A stretch of DNA of 64,000 nt from Vicia villosa. Taxonomy: Eukaryota; Streptophyta; Magnoliopsida; Fabales; Fabaceae. The translations under genes and the position numbers were made by a program. Of the stretch, positions 34,376 to 46,911 are shown in pieces; the stretch's first letter is position 1, and each line of letters begins with the position of its first letter. Below the pieces are notes generated by a model that saw only the letters and a program-made list of their open reading frames with translations, was not told where the DNA came from and did no database searches. The stretch spans positions 124,001 through 188,000 of the forward strand of contig NW_026705411.1 in NCBI RefSeq assembly GCF_029867415.1, written 5' to 3'.

Positions 34376-34645
34376 TTTTTCTCACTTAAATAAACAGAGG
34401 AAAGATGAGGCATTTGTTTTTATGAAACCTGTGATGCGATGTTTATGAATGATATGATTATGCATATGCAATGTTTTCAAGGACCTTGAAATTTAAATTT
34501 GCTTAAACAAGAAAGAAAGAACGAATTTATTAATAATAATAATAATTAACTTGTACTTAGTTATGGTTCTTTGCCACTTTTAGGCTTACAAAAGAAAACA
34601 AATAAGTAAAACAACTAGAAATAATAGTAATAAAATAAAACTCCT

Positions 34646-35989
34646 TCAAGTCTCCCATGGGCGCTTCCTCTTTGATCCAATGAAGTTGTTGATGCCTTGC
34701 TCCACATGAAGTAGTCTTGTGAGTTCTAACACTTGTTTCTCTTTAGCACGGAATTGAGCCTCAAAAGTATCTCTTTCTTCTTTCAATTGAACCCATGACT
34801 TTTGTAGTTCTTCTAAGTCGGTAGGCATGTCCGGGTGGAGAATAACCAAAGGAACCTTTTCTTCACATTCAGGTTCAATAATCACAGGTCTAACATAGGG
34901 ATATGGCATGATAAATCATTGAGCGCGAGTGCGCACCCATCTGAGATAAGGCTCTGAAGTAAGGGAGTTCTTTTGCCCCCAATTCTTTCTATCTACCTTG
35001 TACATTTTATTCCAAGCGCGTATGAACTCTCGGCGTTGGTTTTGAACATCTTCTTCATAGTTGAAAACAACCCCTTCAATAATCAAGTGATGCGGACCAT
35101 CTCTGCGAGCATAACCAAACTGTCGTAGGGCCAATGAAGGGTTGTAGGTAATCCCCCCTCTAATGCCAAGGAGTGGCACATTAGGGAATTTCCCACAGTG
35201 ATTAATAATAGTGACATACTCCTGAGATATGACGTGCCAACGGATATCTGAGTGAGAAAGTGACATGATTCTTCGAGACCATTGCATCTTTTGATCGTTT
35301 CTTACCACTGAACCAGGAAGGTTCGAAATAAACCACCTAGCTAGCAAAGGTGTGCAACACATAAGAGTTGCTCGCTTCTTCATGATGCGGGAGTGAAGAG
35401 AGTGTAGAATATCTCCAAGTAGTGTAGGTACCGGATTGTGAGTCAAGAAAATCCTGATTGCGTGCACATCAATGAATTGATCAGGATTAGGAAATAATAC
35501 CAAGCTATATATCAATAAAGCCAAAATATCTTCGAATGCATGGTAACTCATGGCTTTCAGGAATTGTCGAGCTTTACCAAATAAGAATTTAGCCGAGAGA
35601 CCTTCGACTCCATTCTTGGTGTCCCAGTTGGAAGCAATGTCTGATATCTTTAGGTGTAGCGCAGCAGTAATAGTCTCAGGTTTTGGAGTGCTTTCCAAAC
35701 CAGTAAAGGGTAAATGATCAGAGATGGGTATACCAAGTAAATTTGAGAACTCCTCCAAGGTAGGTACCAACTGATAATCTGGAAAAGTAAAGCAATGATG
35801 CTCGGGATCGAAGAATTGGCATAAGACTCTCATCATATCTTCTTCAAATTGAGAGGTGACCAGTCAAAGTAGATAACCATGTCTTTCAGCAAACTTAGAA
35901 TCTCCAGGAACTTCTAAGGCAAGCTCCTTGAGCTCAGAAGGTATCCCCACGAAGTTGAGTCGTACATAATCCCTAGTAGAAAAAGCCAT
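34646..35989 (-). pseudogene. Ogre ORF1 (DUF7745-like), two in-frame stops
   Basis: The extra ORF that precedes gag in Ogre elements. I place the start at the ATG ending at 35989 (MAFSTRDYVRLNFVGIPSEL), upstream of the longest open stretch. The frame meets TGA at codon 42 (after HGYLL), continues LVTSQFEEDMMRVLCQFFDP, and meets a second TGA near codon 358 (after RTRAQ). It then continues FIMPYPYVRPVIIEPECEE into a C-terminal coiled coil (LQKSWVQLKEERDTFEAQFR). Total about 448 codons. Its role in the element is unknown; the fold is related to plant-mobile-domain-like proteins. Both lesions are single-base stops in otherwise good reading frame. Confidence 0.85.
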
Positions 35990-36690
35990 GTCCTATAAAA
36001 CAGTACAAATATAAATTTCTTGGTCCTTGAAATTGTTAGTGGATATGATATGCCATGATGTCATGATGCCAAGTAGATAACAACACAAACAAGTCATACA
36101 ATTGCCTTAAGGGTAGGCTTGCATGAGGTTCATAGGTATATACCCTTTCTCCTTTCGTTTAGTTGGTTCAACCTGTCCTAAAAGTAACCAGGATCTATGG
36201 TGCTCATATCCCTGATCTTTCTCGCGGGCATTGTCTCAACATAGCGCTCAATCGGCCAGCCAAAAGCATCCCTTGAGTCCAATCTCAATGAGTGTAGCAT
36301 CGAGTATCAACCGGCTTCAGTCAGGAATCCGAAGCCAGCCATCTCGCTACTTCTTATAAGCCAAAGTCAAGTTCAACTAAGGTTCTAAAGGCGAATTAGT
36401 GCTCATGACACCACGCGGTAGCCAAATGTCTCCTCGATCAGATTCAAGGGCCATCAGGACAAACCAAAGTGTCGCACTAACGGTGGCCACCAGTTCAACC
36501 ATGATGATACATGTCGTACAACTTCCCTGGTCTCATGCCACATACTTAAGGTAAACTAGATCTGGGTGTAGGACCTTTCACACAGCAGAATTCCCAAAAC
36601 AGCCTTGGAAATTAAAACAAGCAAAACAAACAATAGGAAACATTTTAAGTGAATCCTAAACTTTTAAGGTAACTCCTCTTTTTAAATAAA
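35990..36690 (-). other. Ogre untranslated leader
   Basis: Between primer site and ORF1. No ORF seen. It contains an ordinary-looking leader rich in 'gccaaatgtctcc'-type text and no tandem repeats. Confidence 0.6.
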
Positions 36691-36710
36691 ACTCCCTAGC
36701 AGAGTCGCCA
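36691..36710 (-). promoter_or_regulatory. Ogre primer binding site, tRNA-Arg type
   Basis: Minus-strand TGGCGACTCTGCTAGGGAGT, four bases (GAAC) after the 5' LTR end at 36715. Ogre elements use tRNA-Arg by established knowledge. Its first ten bases also occur inside U5 at 36762-36771. Confidence 0.85.
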
Positions 36711-36714
36711 GTTC

Positions 36715-39700
36715 TGTAATACGGTGAACTGACTTTTATATCGAAAATGTCGCGGTAAGCAAGAGTCGCCACCGACTTTTATTTTATCCAAATATTCAGA
36801 AAGGCTAAAAGAAACAGAAAAAAACCTTTTTAAAAGAAAACAGGTTCGGGGGGTAATTTATGCAAAGGGAAGGTGTAAGGCACCCTTTGCATCCATGGTT
36901 ATCCATGGGCTCTTAATTGCTTTGCTCGTTTTGAAAAGAAATGTAGAAGAAGTGAATACGGACTTTAGCTCGTAAATGAGCGTAGCCATTTTGAAGGTTT
37001 ATGAGAAAGAATATGAAAAAAATTTAGCCAGAGCAAGGCAATTAGGGGCAATTACCTTAATAATGTAGAAAATCAGTTTTTTAGCCTTTCAGGGTGAAAG
37101 GGTCTATCCATGCCATATGAGGGCAGGAAGCCTTTCATTTGGAGGTTGAAGGGTCGTCGCAATATCATTCGCCATAAGACTGTCCCATGCCATAGAGAGG
37201 CAGGTAGTTTAAGGGAAGGACCAGAATAGCCTTTCATAGGCAATCGGGGGATACCTCAGCCTTTCGTAGGCAACTTCCGAGGGACGAGATCATATTGTGT
37301 ATCGAAGGCAGCATCATTAGGGACTTATGATCTTAATCGAGGCAACATGGCTGAGGTATCCTCGTATTCGAGGGACATGGCTATTCTGCAAAAAATCACA
37401 AGGCAACAAGGCAACAGGCAACAGGCAACAAGCCAACAAGAGGGGTTACCAAAAAGTGTGCGTGGGTGCAACAATCACGTGATTAAATTCAGTTATTTAT
37501 CTTATAATTAGTTATTCTAATTCAATTCAAAGCTTGCACTCCCTAAGATTACTAACCACGCGATAGCATAAACAACATAATTAAAATAATACGGGGAAGG
37601 GGAAATTCAAACCAGCGGGGGAAAGGGAAGATGAAACCAGTGGGTTTGGCATAAGTAATAATTAGGCATAAAAATAAAAGAGGTCAGAGTTCTAGGGTTA
37701 CCGACTATTCGAGCTTTGGCGGTTGGCAAACCCTGAAAAATTGACAAAAGGAAAAAATACGAAGGGGTGAGTGCATTATCGATTCATTGACAATTAGGGT
37801 TAACCTTAATTAAATAAATAAATAAAGCAAAAAGAAAGTAAATAAAATAAATAGGAAAAAAACTTAGCTTTTTAATTTGATCTGATATGGTTTGTAGTCG
37901 GAGGTAGCCTTCGAGGTTAACCCTGAAAAATGGCAAAAGAGGCAAACGGAAAAAAGCGTGAGTGTATGGAAATTCTTTCAAATTGGGAAGGCAAGATAAT
38001 GAATTAAAAGAATAATAGGAAAACAATATTATATTAATATATAAAAGAAAAGAAAAGGAAATAATAAAGGAAGTTTAATCGGGACTTAGCTTCGTGAAAG
38101 GCGTGGCGCGTAATCGGAAGGCTTCGGAAAAGTCAACCCTGAAAAGGACACAGAAAAATAACATTTTTAAGTGTAGGGCTAATTCTCGTAAACCCTGATT
38201 CGGGCGTAAATTGAATAAAGTGACAGATCGATTTAATTAATTATTGGTTTCGCAACCTAATTAATTAAATCGAAGAAAGAAAATAAAATCAGGCAAAAAA
38301 CATTTTTTATGATTTTTTATGAATTAAAATAAAATATATACGAATTATTGAAAATATATAAATAAAATATTAAAATAAATAAATAAAAATAGATAAATAA
38401 AAATATATTAATAATATAAAAGAAATAAATTAAATATAATAAATATTATTATTATAAAAAGGTTTTTAGAAAACATAGTTTTTATAAGTAAAAATAAAAA
38501 AACAAGTAAATAAAAACAAATATATAAATATATAATCATAAAGGAAATTATATAATTAAAAAGAAAAAAAAAATTGAAAAACTTTGCTTAGGATCTGGAA
38601 TGGCTCAGCATGAGGTTTATGGTGCACTGGCATCTTCAGGTGCGTTGGATGAGATGGGATTATGATCTGATGGCTGCAATGAAGAGAGAGCATGGCATTT
38701 ACGTGAACTGGCGCGTACAGGATCCCTCTGGCCACCACAAGAGGACGCGCGCGCGTTTTGATTTGAATCAACCAATCACCTCGCGCCACCTATTCATCTT
38801 CTCCACAAAGAAACCTGCAAACTTCTTTTACACCGCCCTTTTTTAGAAGCGCCATGAAAGGCCCTATCTATTACACCTGCAATATCAAAATAACCACAAA
38901 ACAGCATAGAAATTCTTCGCGACCATACAGGGACGATCGTCCGGAGGTCACGAACTCCTTGGTACCTGAGATTTAACCTAATTCCACCTAAACAGGAAAG
39001 CCCTCTTTTGAGCTCACAAACCCTAGCTATGGCATATTGCTCATTCAGGCACGAAAACACAATCAGACATCCAGAATCCATGTAAACATATCAACAAACA
39101 TAAATATGCATTCAAAACAACGTAAAGATGCGTATATGCATGGGTTCGATTCAAATTAGATTTTGACCAAATGAAGCTTATAACTCGCGAACCTGAGAGC
39201 TTTCGACCTTGCTAGTGATTGGGATAGTTTCAGGAATGATCAGGGATCGTGTATGAATGATCAAAACTCCTTGATTTGGCCTGCAACAATGAAATCAGTT
39301 TTGGAGAATTCTTGATTTTTGGCAACTCGGATTAGGGGTCTTGAACCAGAAATCTCGTAACCCTTGGCATCTGAATAAGTTGTGTACTTGTAGTGGATGA
39401 ATTAGGGCAACAAAATATGATCATATCTCCTTTGAATCAAGAATTGAATGTGATTGGAAATTTGATTTTGTAAATTTCTAATTATGGCCAAATTTCATAT
39501 TCTCTCACCAATCTCAATCTCCACGAATTTTAACTCAAGAATCTGATATTTGGATGATTTGGAATGATTAAAAATCAGTATTAAATCATATCTTTTATAT
39601 TTCTTGATTTATTTGACTTAAATTGTATTTTTAAAGAACAATAATTCAATAAATATATAAAAAAATCATAAAGGGCGTGGGAAAGGTTTTGTGGGCTCTT

Positions 39701-40565
39701 AGTACCCTTTGGACCAAGTTTGGGTCATGAAAATATGGGCCCATTTGGAAAATATTTCAATTTGAATCCTTTTTCTTCACACTTTTCCCTCCAAAATAGT
39801 CCAATTTTGACAAGGCCTATCTCCCTCAATTTTGGAGGTATGGAGGAGTTCTAGGACTTTTTAGAAACCTTGAAGAGTCCTCTAAATAGTGTATTTGGTC
39901 TCATATCAAAATTATTTTCCATGCTCCTTGTGTGTTCTTTTGAAAAAAATGACTTTTGGTTGACTTTTGAAAAGGACCTATAATGTTTTGGTCCACACCT
40001 CTCAAATGAAGCATTTTTAGACTTGGCATGGGAGAGACAAAGTTGTAGAGAATCAAATTTCCTTCAAAATAAGCTTTGGATGGAAAATTTCTGATGTTCC
40101 ATGTGAGAGTTATGGCTGGTCAAAATTCAGTTGACTTTCTCCTATACAAACCCTAATTTAGAAACTTTTTGAATTGTTGATTTTTTATCTTTCCTTGATG
40201 AACTATGATCAATTCTTGATCAAATGGTGAATGATACTTCAAGGTGAGGGTCTTGACAAAAAATCAGGAGCTTTGACTGTACTTTGACCACAGTTGACTT
40301 TTAGGTCAACCTAGTCGACAGTTGACTTTCTGAGCAATTGAGTGATCAATCTTTTGAATTAAGACTTGAAACTTGTCATGGAGGTAATGTGAGACATCAT
40401 AGACTATATGGAATGCCTTGGAGCTATTGATTCATTGATTTTCGTTCAGAATAACAAAAACCCTAATTCTCTGATCTTTGCTTAGGAGAGTGCATCTTGG
40501 AGCTTTGTATCTTGATTTGACTTTTGAATAGGAGAAATAGTATGGGCAAATTTTGGGGTATGACA
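36715..40565 (-). repeat. 5' LTR of the Ogre, complete
   Basis: 3851 bp. U3 begins TGTCATACCCCAAAATTTGC at 40565 and U5 ends at 36715. The body includes the block of shorter phrases around 37100-37380 (ggcagg, cgaggg, aaggca) common to this LTR family. Confidence 0.92.
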
Positions 40566-40615
40566 TATAGGTTGAGGGATTTCGTAGCAGAAAAGACAGG
40601 TGTAGGAGATGCCAT
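40566..40615 (-). pseudogene. PMD-like gene, fragment 1 (start codon)
   Basis: ATG at 40615 (minus) begins MASPTPVFSA. The frame that continues into ILINGAKYVLEPP across the Ogre site is shifted by one base (…IPQPILINGAKYV), so the start region carries a frameshift or the real start differs. The Ogre entered about 17 codons in. Confidence 0.5.
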
Positions 40616-40725
40616 TGATGGAGAAGTTTGAAGACAGAAATATGCAGGTTAAAAGTTGAAGATGGCGAAATAAAGCTTAAGTGTTTGAAACGGGAGAGAA
40701 CAAAAAGAGTTGAAGAAGAAGAAGG

Positions 40726-40735
40726 GTTTATAAAG
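40726..40735 (-). promoter_or_regulatory. TATA box of the PMD-like gene
   Basis: Minus-strand CTTTATAAACCC about 115 bp upstream of the ATG at 40615, followed by a CT-rich leader (cttcttcttcttcaactc). This looks like an ordinary plant core promoter and suggests the locus was once expressed. Confidence 0.5.
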
Positions 40736-41216
40736 GAAATGAAAAACTATAAAAAAGAAAACATTTGAGTGGGGTAGCGCACGTGTGCCCACGTTCCTAG
40801 GTTAGTGGAATGCATGGAAGGAGGTGGCAGGTGAGGGAAGCGCCACGTAGCCTACTCATAAGTAATGATAGCAATGATGTGATTGCTGCGCGTCTCGAGG
40901 AGGGAGTGGGTACGTTACCATTATGGCATGACGTCAGCAGCAAAGAGTGAACAGTCACAGTGTTAAAAAGGAATTGGAAATGGATAAGTGAGGATTGTGT
41001 CGGTACTTCAAAGATACCATTATCTCATTTCTAGTCGACATTCGAAAATGGTATCTTTGGGGGGCAATTTGTTAAGGAAAAAATCAAAAGGGATACACAA
41101 TCAAGAGAAAAGATCTCATAGAAGAAGGGTTCATTCCCTGCAGGTGGGATTTGCAAGAAAACCCAAGAAAATGACAAGACATGAGGTTAGGTGATGAATT
41201 AGGAAATGTCGACATA
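40736..41216. other. upstream flank of the PMD-like gene
   Basis: GC-normal sequence with many GTCGAC words and a palindromic-looking pair around 41012-41060 (gataccat..atggtatc). No ORF I can support. It could be promoter sequence or part of an older element. Confidence 0.35.
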
Positions 41217-41224
41217 ACTGAGGC

Positions 41225-41752
41225 TAGGGGTGGCAAAAAGGGCCGCCCGCCCCGCCTTATGCCCGCCAAAAAAACGAGCGGGGCGGGCATGCCCGCCAAG
41301 TAAAATGGGCATCAAAATCATGCCCGCCCCGCCAAGATGGCGGGTTGGCGGGCGGCGGGCTTACCCGCCTATTTTTTATTTATATTTTTGTAATAGATTA
41401 ATATGCTTTTTTTTACCTTTTAATTAAACTTTTCACTTATTTTTTAAAACAATTTTTTATAAAAGTAATTTTTTAACAAATTTACTCAAAAATATTACAT
41501 ATATTTATAAATAAATGTATAAAATAAACCATCAAGAATTGCAATTGCTAGAATTAACTAAACAAAGAGTGAGTTTTGGAGGATGAGCGGGTTTTGGCGA
41601 GCGGCGGGCTTTGGCGGGGCGGGTATGGCGGGTGGCGGATTTTGGCGGGGTGGGCTTTGGCGAGCGGCGAGCCTAAAATCCCAACCCAACCCGCCATTTT
41701 TTGGCGGGTGTGCGGGTGGCCCGGCGGGCTCCGGCCCGTTTTGCCACCCCTA
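41225..41752. mobile_element. hAT-type MITE, GC-rich ends
   Basis: 528 bp with terminal inverted repeats TAGGGGTGGCAAAA...TTTTGCCACCCCTA and a perfect 8-bp target duplication ACTGAGGC (41217-41224 and 41753-41760). Subterminal regions are packed with GCCCGCC / GGCGGGC words and the centre is AT-rich. No transposase. The 8-bp duplication and TAGGGGTG end support the hAT superfamily. Confidence 0.9.
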
Positions 41753-41760
41753 ACTGAGGC

Positions 41761-42064
41761 ATAGTGTCGACTTTTGGGTTTTGTCGACCAAAAGGAGGAG
41801 TCAAGACCTATAAGATTTATGACAAAAAGCGTATTAAGGTTTAGCGTTGAAGGAAGGATTTAAGCGGACTCATTTGAAATTCAAATTCTAACGGTGGACA
41901 AAGAATTGGCTCTTAAAACAAGCGCAAAAGACATGGGGGTGGTTATGTAGGATCGTGCATCCAGTTGTGTGGCTGGTAGGGTGTTCCTAGGTAGTTATGT
42001 AATATGTAAGTAGTTATATTATTGTACAATAGATAAGAGATCCCACCAGAGGATATGTGTGTTC
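41761..42064. other. flank between MITE and solo LTR
   Basis: Unassigned sequence with GTCGAC words (gtgtcgactttt, ttgtcgaccaaa), continuous with 46912 onward once the solo LTR is removed. No gene seen. Confidence 0.35.
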
Positions 42065-43365
42065 GCTGGTGTAATACGGTGGGAGAACTGACTTTTTTGA
42101 AATATTGCGGATAGCAAGAGTCGCCACCGACTTTTATTTTATCCAATATATAGAAAGGCTAAAAGAACAAGAAAAGACCTTTTAAAAATATTTTGAGTTC
42201 GGGGGGTAGGTTATACAAAGGGAAGGTGTAAGCACCCTTTGTATCCATGGTTATCCATGCGCTCTTAAATGCTTAACTCACTTTTATTTTCAAAATGTTT
42301 GAAGTGTAGTGTGTGAATAGTAAAACTTTGTTAAGGACTTTAGCTTGTAAATAAATGTAGCCTTGTTTTTGAAAGTATTTGAAAATGCGTGGGACAAAGA
42401 GTTTTGAATTTGAAAAGAGTAAGCAATCAGGAGCACCTACCCTAAGTTAGAAAAAATTTTCTTTTAGATTTTCGGTTTGAAAAGGCTATCCATACCATGA
42501 GAGGGTAGGAAGTCCTTTCATTGGATGTTAAGGGTCATCGAGAAATTATCGTTCGCCATAAATCTGTCCCTACCATATAGAGGGTAGGTAGTCTAAGGGA
42601 AGGATATAATAGTCATTCTTAGGCAACAAGCGAGGATACCTTAGCAATGGGGACAATCATCATTTATAAGGCAACCTCGAGGGACAAAACTGATGATGAT
42701 AATGAACTGAGGGCAACATTCGTTTTGCTTAGGTATCCTCGAAATCGAGGGACTTGACTATTCAGAATCATAATTAAAGGCAACAGATAATAAGGCAAAT
42801 GGCAACAAGGCAACGAGAGGGGTTACCCTAAAGGTGTGTCTGTGGCACAGTCAGGTGATTCAATTCAGTTATATTTATCTTATAATTTAGGCAAACTAAA
42901 TTTATTAGCAGGCTTGTCACTCCCTAGATTACTAACCACACAGTTTAAAAAATACAGAAATTAAAGGCAGAATTTAAAAGTCCTACGCTATTAAAATAAA
43001 CACATGTGGGCAGAAAAATAAAGGCAAGAATTATAAACCTAAACTATTACAATAAACACCTGGAGGGAAATAGAGGCAAAATATAGAAGGAATAAAAATA
43101 ATAAAGGCAAACCCCCCAAAATGGGGGAATAAGTTAACCACAGTTAATAGAATAATTAATAGAATACCAGTACGGCAAGACAAACAAAAGGTATTGGATA
43201 AAATAAATTAAAATAGAAAATGTTTTGAAAAAAAAAAGAGTAAGGCAAAAGGTTTTTTTTTGAAAACGTATCTTTAAAACAAACTAAATTAATTAATTCT
43301 AATTTTAATTTTAATTAAACTAACCTAATTTTTAAATAATTAAATTAATTAAATTAATAAGTTTG

Positions 43366-43493
<128 letters not shown>

Positions 43494-43788
43494 AGTTTAA
43501 TTTGAGAAAAGGAAAAAAAGAATTTATAGAAAGATTTAAAACAAAAACAAAAAGAAGAAAAGAAAAAAGAAAATAAACAAACAATAAAAATTATTTTTAA
43601 GAAAACCTGGACTGAAATCTAGTGTGGTTGGTCCTTTGAGGGAGTATGGTAGACTGCAGATTCTTTGACGTTGGATCAGCCTGTAGAGTAATCTGGAGGC
43701 CATGCATGAGGGTGTATCGTGAGTCCTCGTGGGCGCGCTGCGTTGAATCTGGAAGCAGATTCTTGTTAAAAATAAATTGCCTCTGTGA

Positions 43789-43850
43789 GGATTCGAAACC
43801 CCGTTTTACACTTTATATGCATTTTCCTTTTACCACACCAGGTGCGTTAG
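43789..43850 (-). other. tRNA-like unit in the solo LTR
   Basis: Minus-strand GCACCTGGTGTGGTAAAAGG (A-box-like) and GGTTTCGAATCC (B-box-like, 43789-43800). Not a tRNA: the spacing is short and there is no paired acceptor. Confidence 0.45.
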
Positions 43851-45725
43851 TTATTCATAAGTATTATACTCAAAAAATAATAAATATAAAAACGAAACAA
43901 TAAATGGAAAATTCAACGCGTGGGCCCCTGGTACTTCATGCGCGGCCAATGAGGATTGGAGTGATGGTGTTGGAATTTTGACTGACATGTAAGACACGTG
44001 TGCGGAGAGAGAGAGTGAATGGTTGACCGTCCAATGAAAGCAACACACGCGAGGTCCAGCTTCCACGTGATCATCTCCTTCCTCTGCACCTGGAGATTTT
44101 GCTGCGGAAAAAGCTACGCTTTTCCCTGCGGATTCTCCTTCGAATTCATCATCTTCACACCTACAAATTTGAAACACCAAGAAAACGAATCTACCGATGC
44201 TAAAATGCGCCTAGATCCGCTAAATTGGAGGCTACGAACTCAATGGTGTGATCGTTATTGTCTGAAACGGCCTCTAACATGGAAAACGAAAGGTTGGTCT
44301 TTCAAAACCCTAACCATGGCAAGTTGGTGTCCTCACGTGAGAGCTTTGATTTAATGGCATGGACATTCTCTAAATCACTCCACAAACTCAAGCAAACCAT
44401 CAAATTGCATTGAAACATGATGAATAATGAAAAACGAAATTTAAGAAAACACCATAGTTATGCAAGACATGAAACATGAATACCACACACTCCTACATAC
44501 TATAAACCTGATATATTGGACGTATGTTACCTGAGGAGTCAAATTGGATGAGTGGGAGACCTTGAAAGTGGCTGCCTTTTGTGTTGCAAATTTGTGACTT
44601 TCCTTGGAATTTTCTTCTTCCAAACTCTTGCTCTCTTGCCCCAAAGTTTTTTGTCCTCTTTGTGCTTGACTGAAGGGATATATATATAGAGGGTAGATTA
44701 GGGTTTGAAAACATTGGAGAGAGAGCATGAGATTTGAATCAAAATTATTGAGAAAATATTTGATTTTATTTGTATGAAATCTTTCTAATTTGGACTCAAA
44801 CTCATTCCAATCTCTCCTTCCACGTTTTCCTTGATTTCATGAATTATTTAGGGTTAAAAATTTAATCACACAATTTTGTATAATTTTATTTGATTTAATT
44901 TTGGATTTATATGAAATATTTCAAAAATTAAAGGAAATAAAAAACCATCACATGTTGTGATATTATTTTATGGGGCCCCCAAGGTGACTTTAGATTGATC
45001 AAGAGATTAGAAAATATTCTCACCAATATTTATCATTTAATTATGATCATATTTGATTTTATTTGAATTTAAGTGGTTTAATTCAAATAAAAGTGAGATA
45101 AAATCAAGAAATAAAGGATAATTGGTTAATGGGCCTATTGTGAGCTTAATGTCACGTGGAAAGTTCAAAATCTAAGGCCCAATGCTTCAAAAATATGAAT
45201 TTCACCATTTAGGGTTTCATGCTTTTCTTAGAAATCGACCAACTTGTACCGAGCATATCTCTCTCTCATTTTTTGTCATATGAAGATGATTCAATACTTT
45301 CTAGAAAGCTCAAAGAGTCCTCTAAAAGATCCTTTTGGTTTCATCTCAATTGAGTCTACCATGTTCATGTACCACTTTTTGAAAAAAATGACTTTTTGTT
45401 GACTTTCATAAGGACCTATAATGTTTTGACTTATATCTCTTAGGCGGAAGCATTTCTTGATCCTGGACCCAACATCAAAGTTGTAGAGAATAACATTTGC
45501 TTGAGAATGAGCTTTGGTTGGGGAATTTCTGATGAACCATGTGAGAGATATGATCAGTCAAAGTTGGGTTGACTTTTAGGTCAAAAACCCTAATTTAGAA
45601 ACTTCGAGTTTTGTTGATTTTGGAGCTTTCCTTGATGAATCATGATAAATTTTTGATCAAATGATGAATGTAACTTCAAAATATTGATGTTGACCAAAAA
45701 TCAGGAGTTTTGACTGTGATTTGAC

Positions 45726-46623
45726 TAGGGGTGCTCAAAACCAAACCAACCTAATAGAAAACAGCAAACCAAACCAAACCAAATCGAAACCGCAAAAAAC
45801 CGCATTTGGTTCGAATTAGTTTGGGTCATTTTTTAACAAAACTGCATGGTTCGGTTCGGTTTGCGGTTTGTAATTTGTAAACCGAACAAAACCGAATCAA
45901 ACCGCATTATGTCACAACCTAAAATTTACTTAACTCACATCCAACCGAAACTTAAACCTATTATACATTAGCCTTATGATTACGAACAATTTTCTCATTC
46001 TTACACATATAATTTCAGTCCTGATTTTCTCAAATCTCTAATAACATTATCGCACCTTCTTTGCCACATACATCTTCTCTCTTCTTCTATAGTCTTTGTA
46101 CTCTCTTATATTCTTTCTTTTTCAACTTCTCATTTTTATGTAAATGTTCTGTATTTCAGTTTCATTTTTATCGCACATCTTCTTATCTAATCTCTCAACA
46201 CTTTTTTTTCTTTTGCACCTTCACTAATCTTTCGTCTCTTCAATTTTTTGTTTCATTATAATAATTTTTATATTATTTTATGCTATTATTTTATGTTTAA
46301 TATTCCACTTTTTTCTAATTTAATTTTTACATATTAAATGGAAAATTGTTGTCAAAATATGACGAGTTTTATTGATATTTGATAGTGTATGAATGTCTAA
46401 ATACAAAATTATATTGTCATCTATATGTGTATGTATGGCTCAATAAAATATTTGTAAAAAACCGAACCAACCGAGCCGAACCAAACCGCATTAGTTTGGT
46501 TTGGTTTGGTTCGGATTTTTTTTAAAAGCCAACCGAACCAAACCAAACCGCACTATTTTTTCTCTTGCGGTTCGGATGATTTTTTTCGTCAAAACCGTCA
46601 AAACCGCACCGCGAGCACCCCTA
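45726..46623. mobile_element. hAT-type MITE with AACCAAACC subterminal repeats
   Basis: 898 bp, ends TAGGGGTGCTC...GAGCACCCCTA, perfect 8-bp target duplication GATTTGAC (45718-45725 and 46624-46631). Subterminal regions hold many AACCGAACC / GGTTTGGTT words in opposite orientation at the two ends. AT-rich centre with no transposase. Nested in the solo LTR, so younger than it. Confidence 0.9.
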
Positions 46624-46911
46624 GATTTGACCACAGTTGACTTTTAGGTCAAACAAGTCGACTGTTGATCATTTGCACTGTTGACTGAGCAATCTTATGA
46701 ATCAGAGCTTGCAACTTGGCATGAGGATCCTTTGAGGCATATGAGAGACCATGGGTTCCATTTGAAGCCTTGACTTATCCTTTTTCACCAAGAAATTCAA
46801 AACCCTAGTTTTAGGAGCCTTTGATTAGGAGAGTGTGTACTTAATTGAGTCTTAAGCTTTTTGATGCTTGCATGAAAATTTGGTGGGCAAATTTTGGGGT
46901 ATGACAGCTGG

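Larger units (their letters stand above)
30127..40565 (-). mobile_element. Ogre retrotransposon with pol deleted
   Basis: Both outer ends are intact (TGTCATACCCC at 40565, CACCGTATTACA at 30127 on the minus strand) and flanked by the 5-bp target duplication TATAG (30122-30126 and 40566-40570). In order on the minus strand: 5' LTR, primer site TGGCGACTCTGCTAGGGAGT, leader, ORF1, gag and the start of the gag-protease linker, then a direct join to the middle of the 3' LTR. All of protease, RT, RNase H and integrase, the 3' UTR and 1452 bp of LTR are gone. It splits the PMD-like gene near its start codon. Confidence 0.92.
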
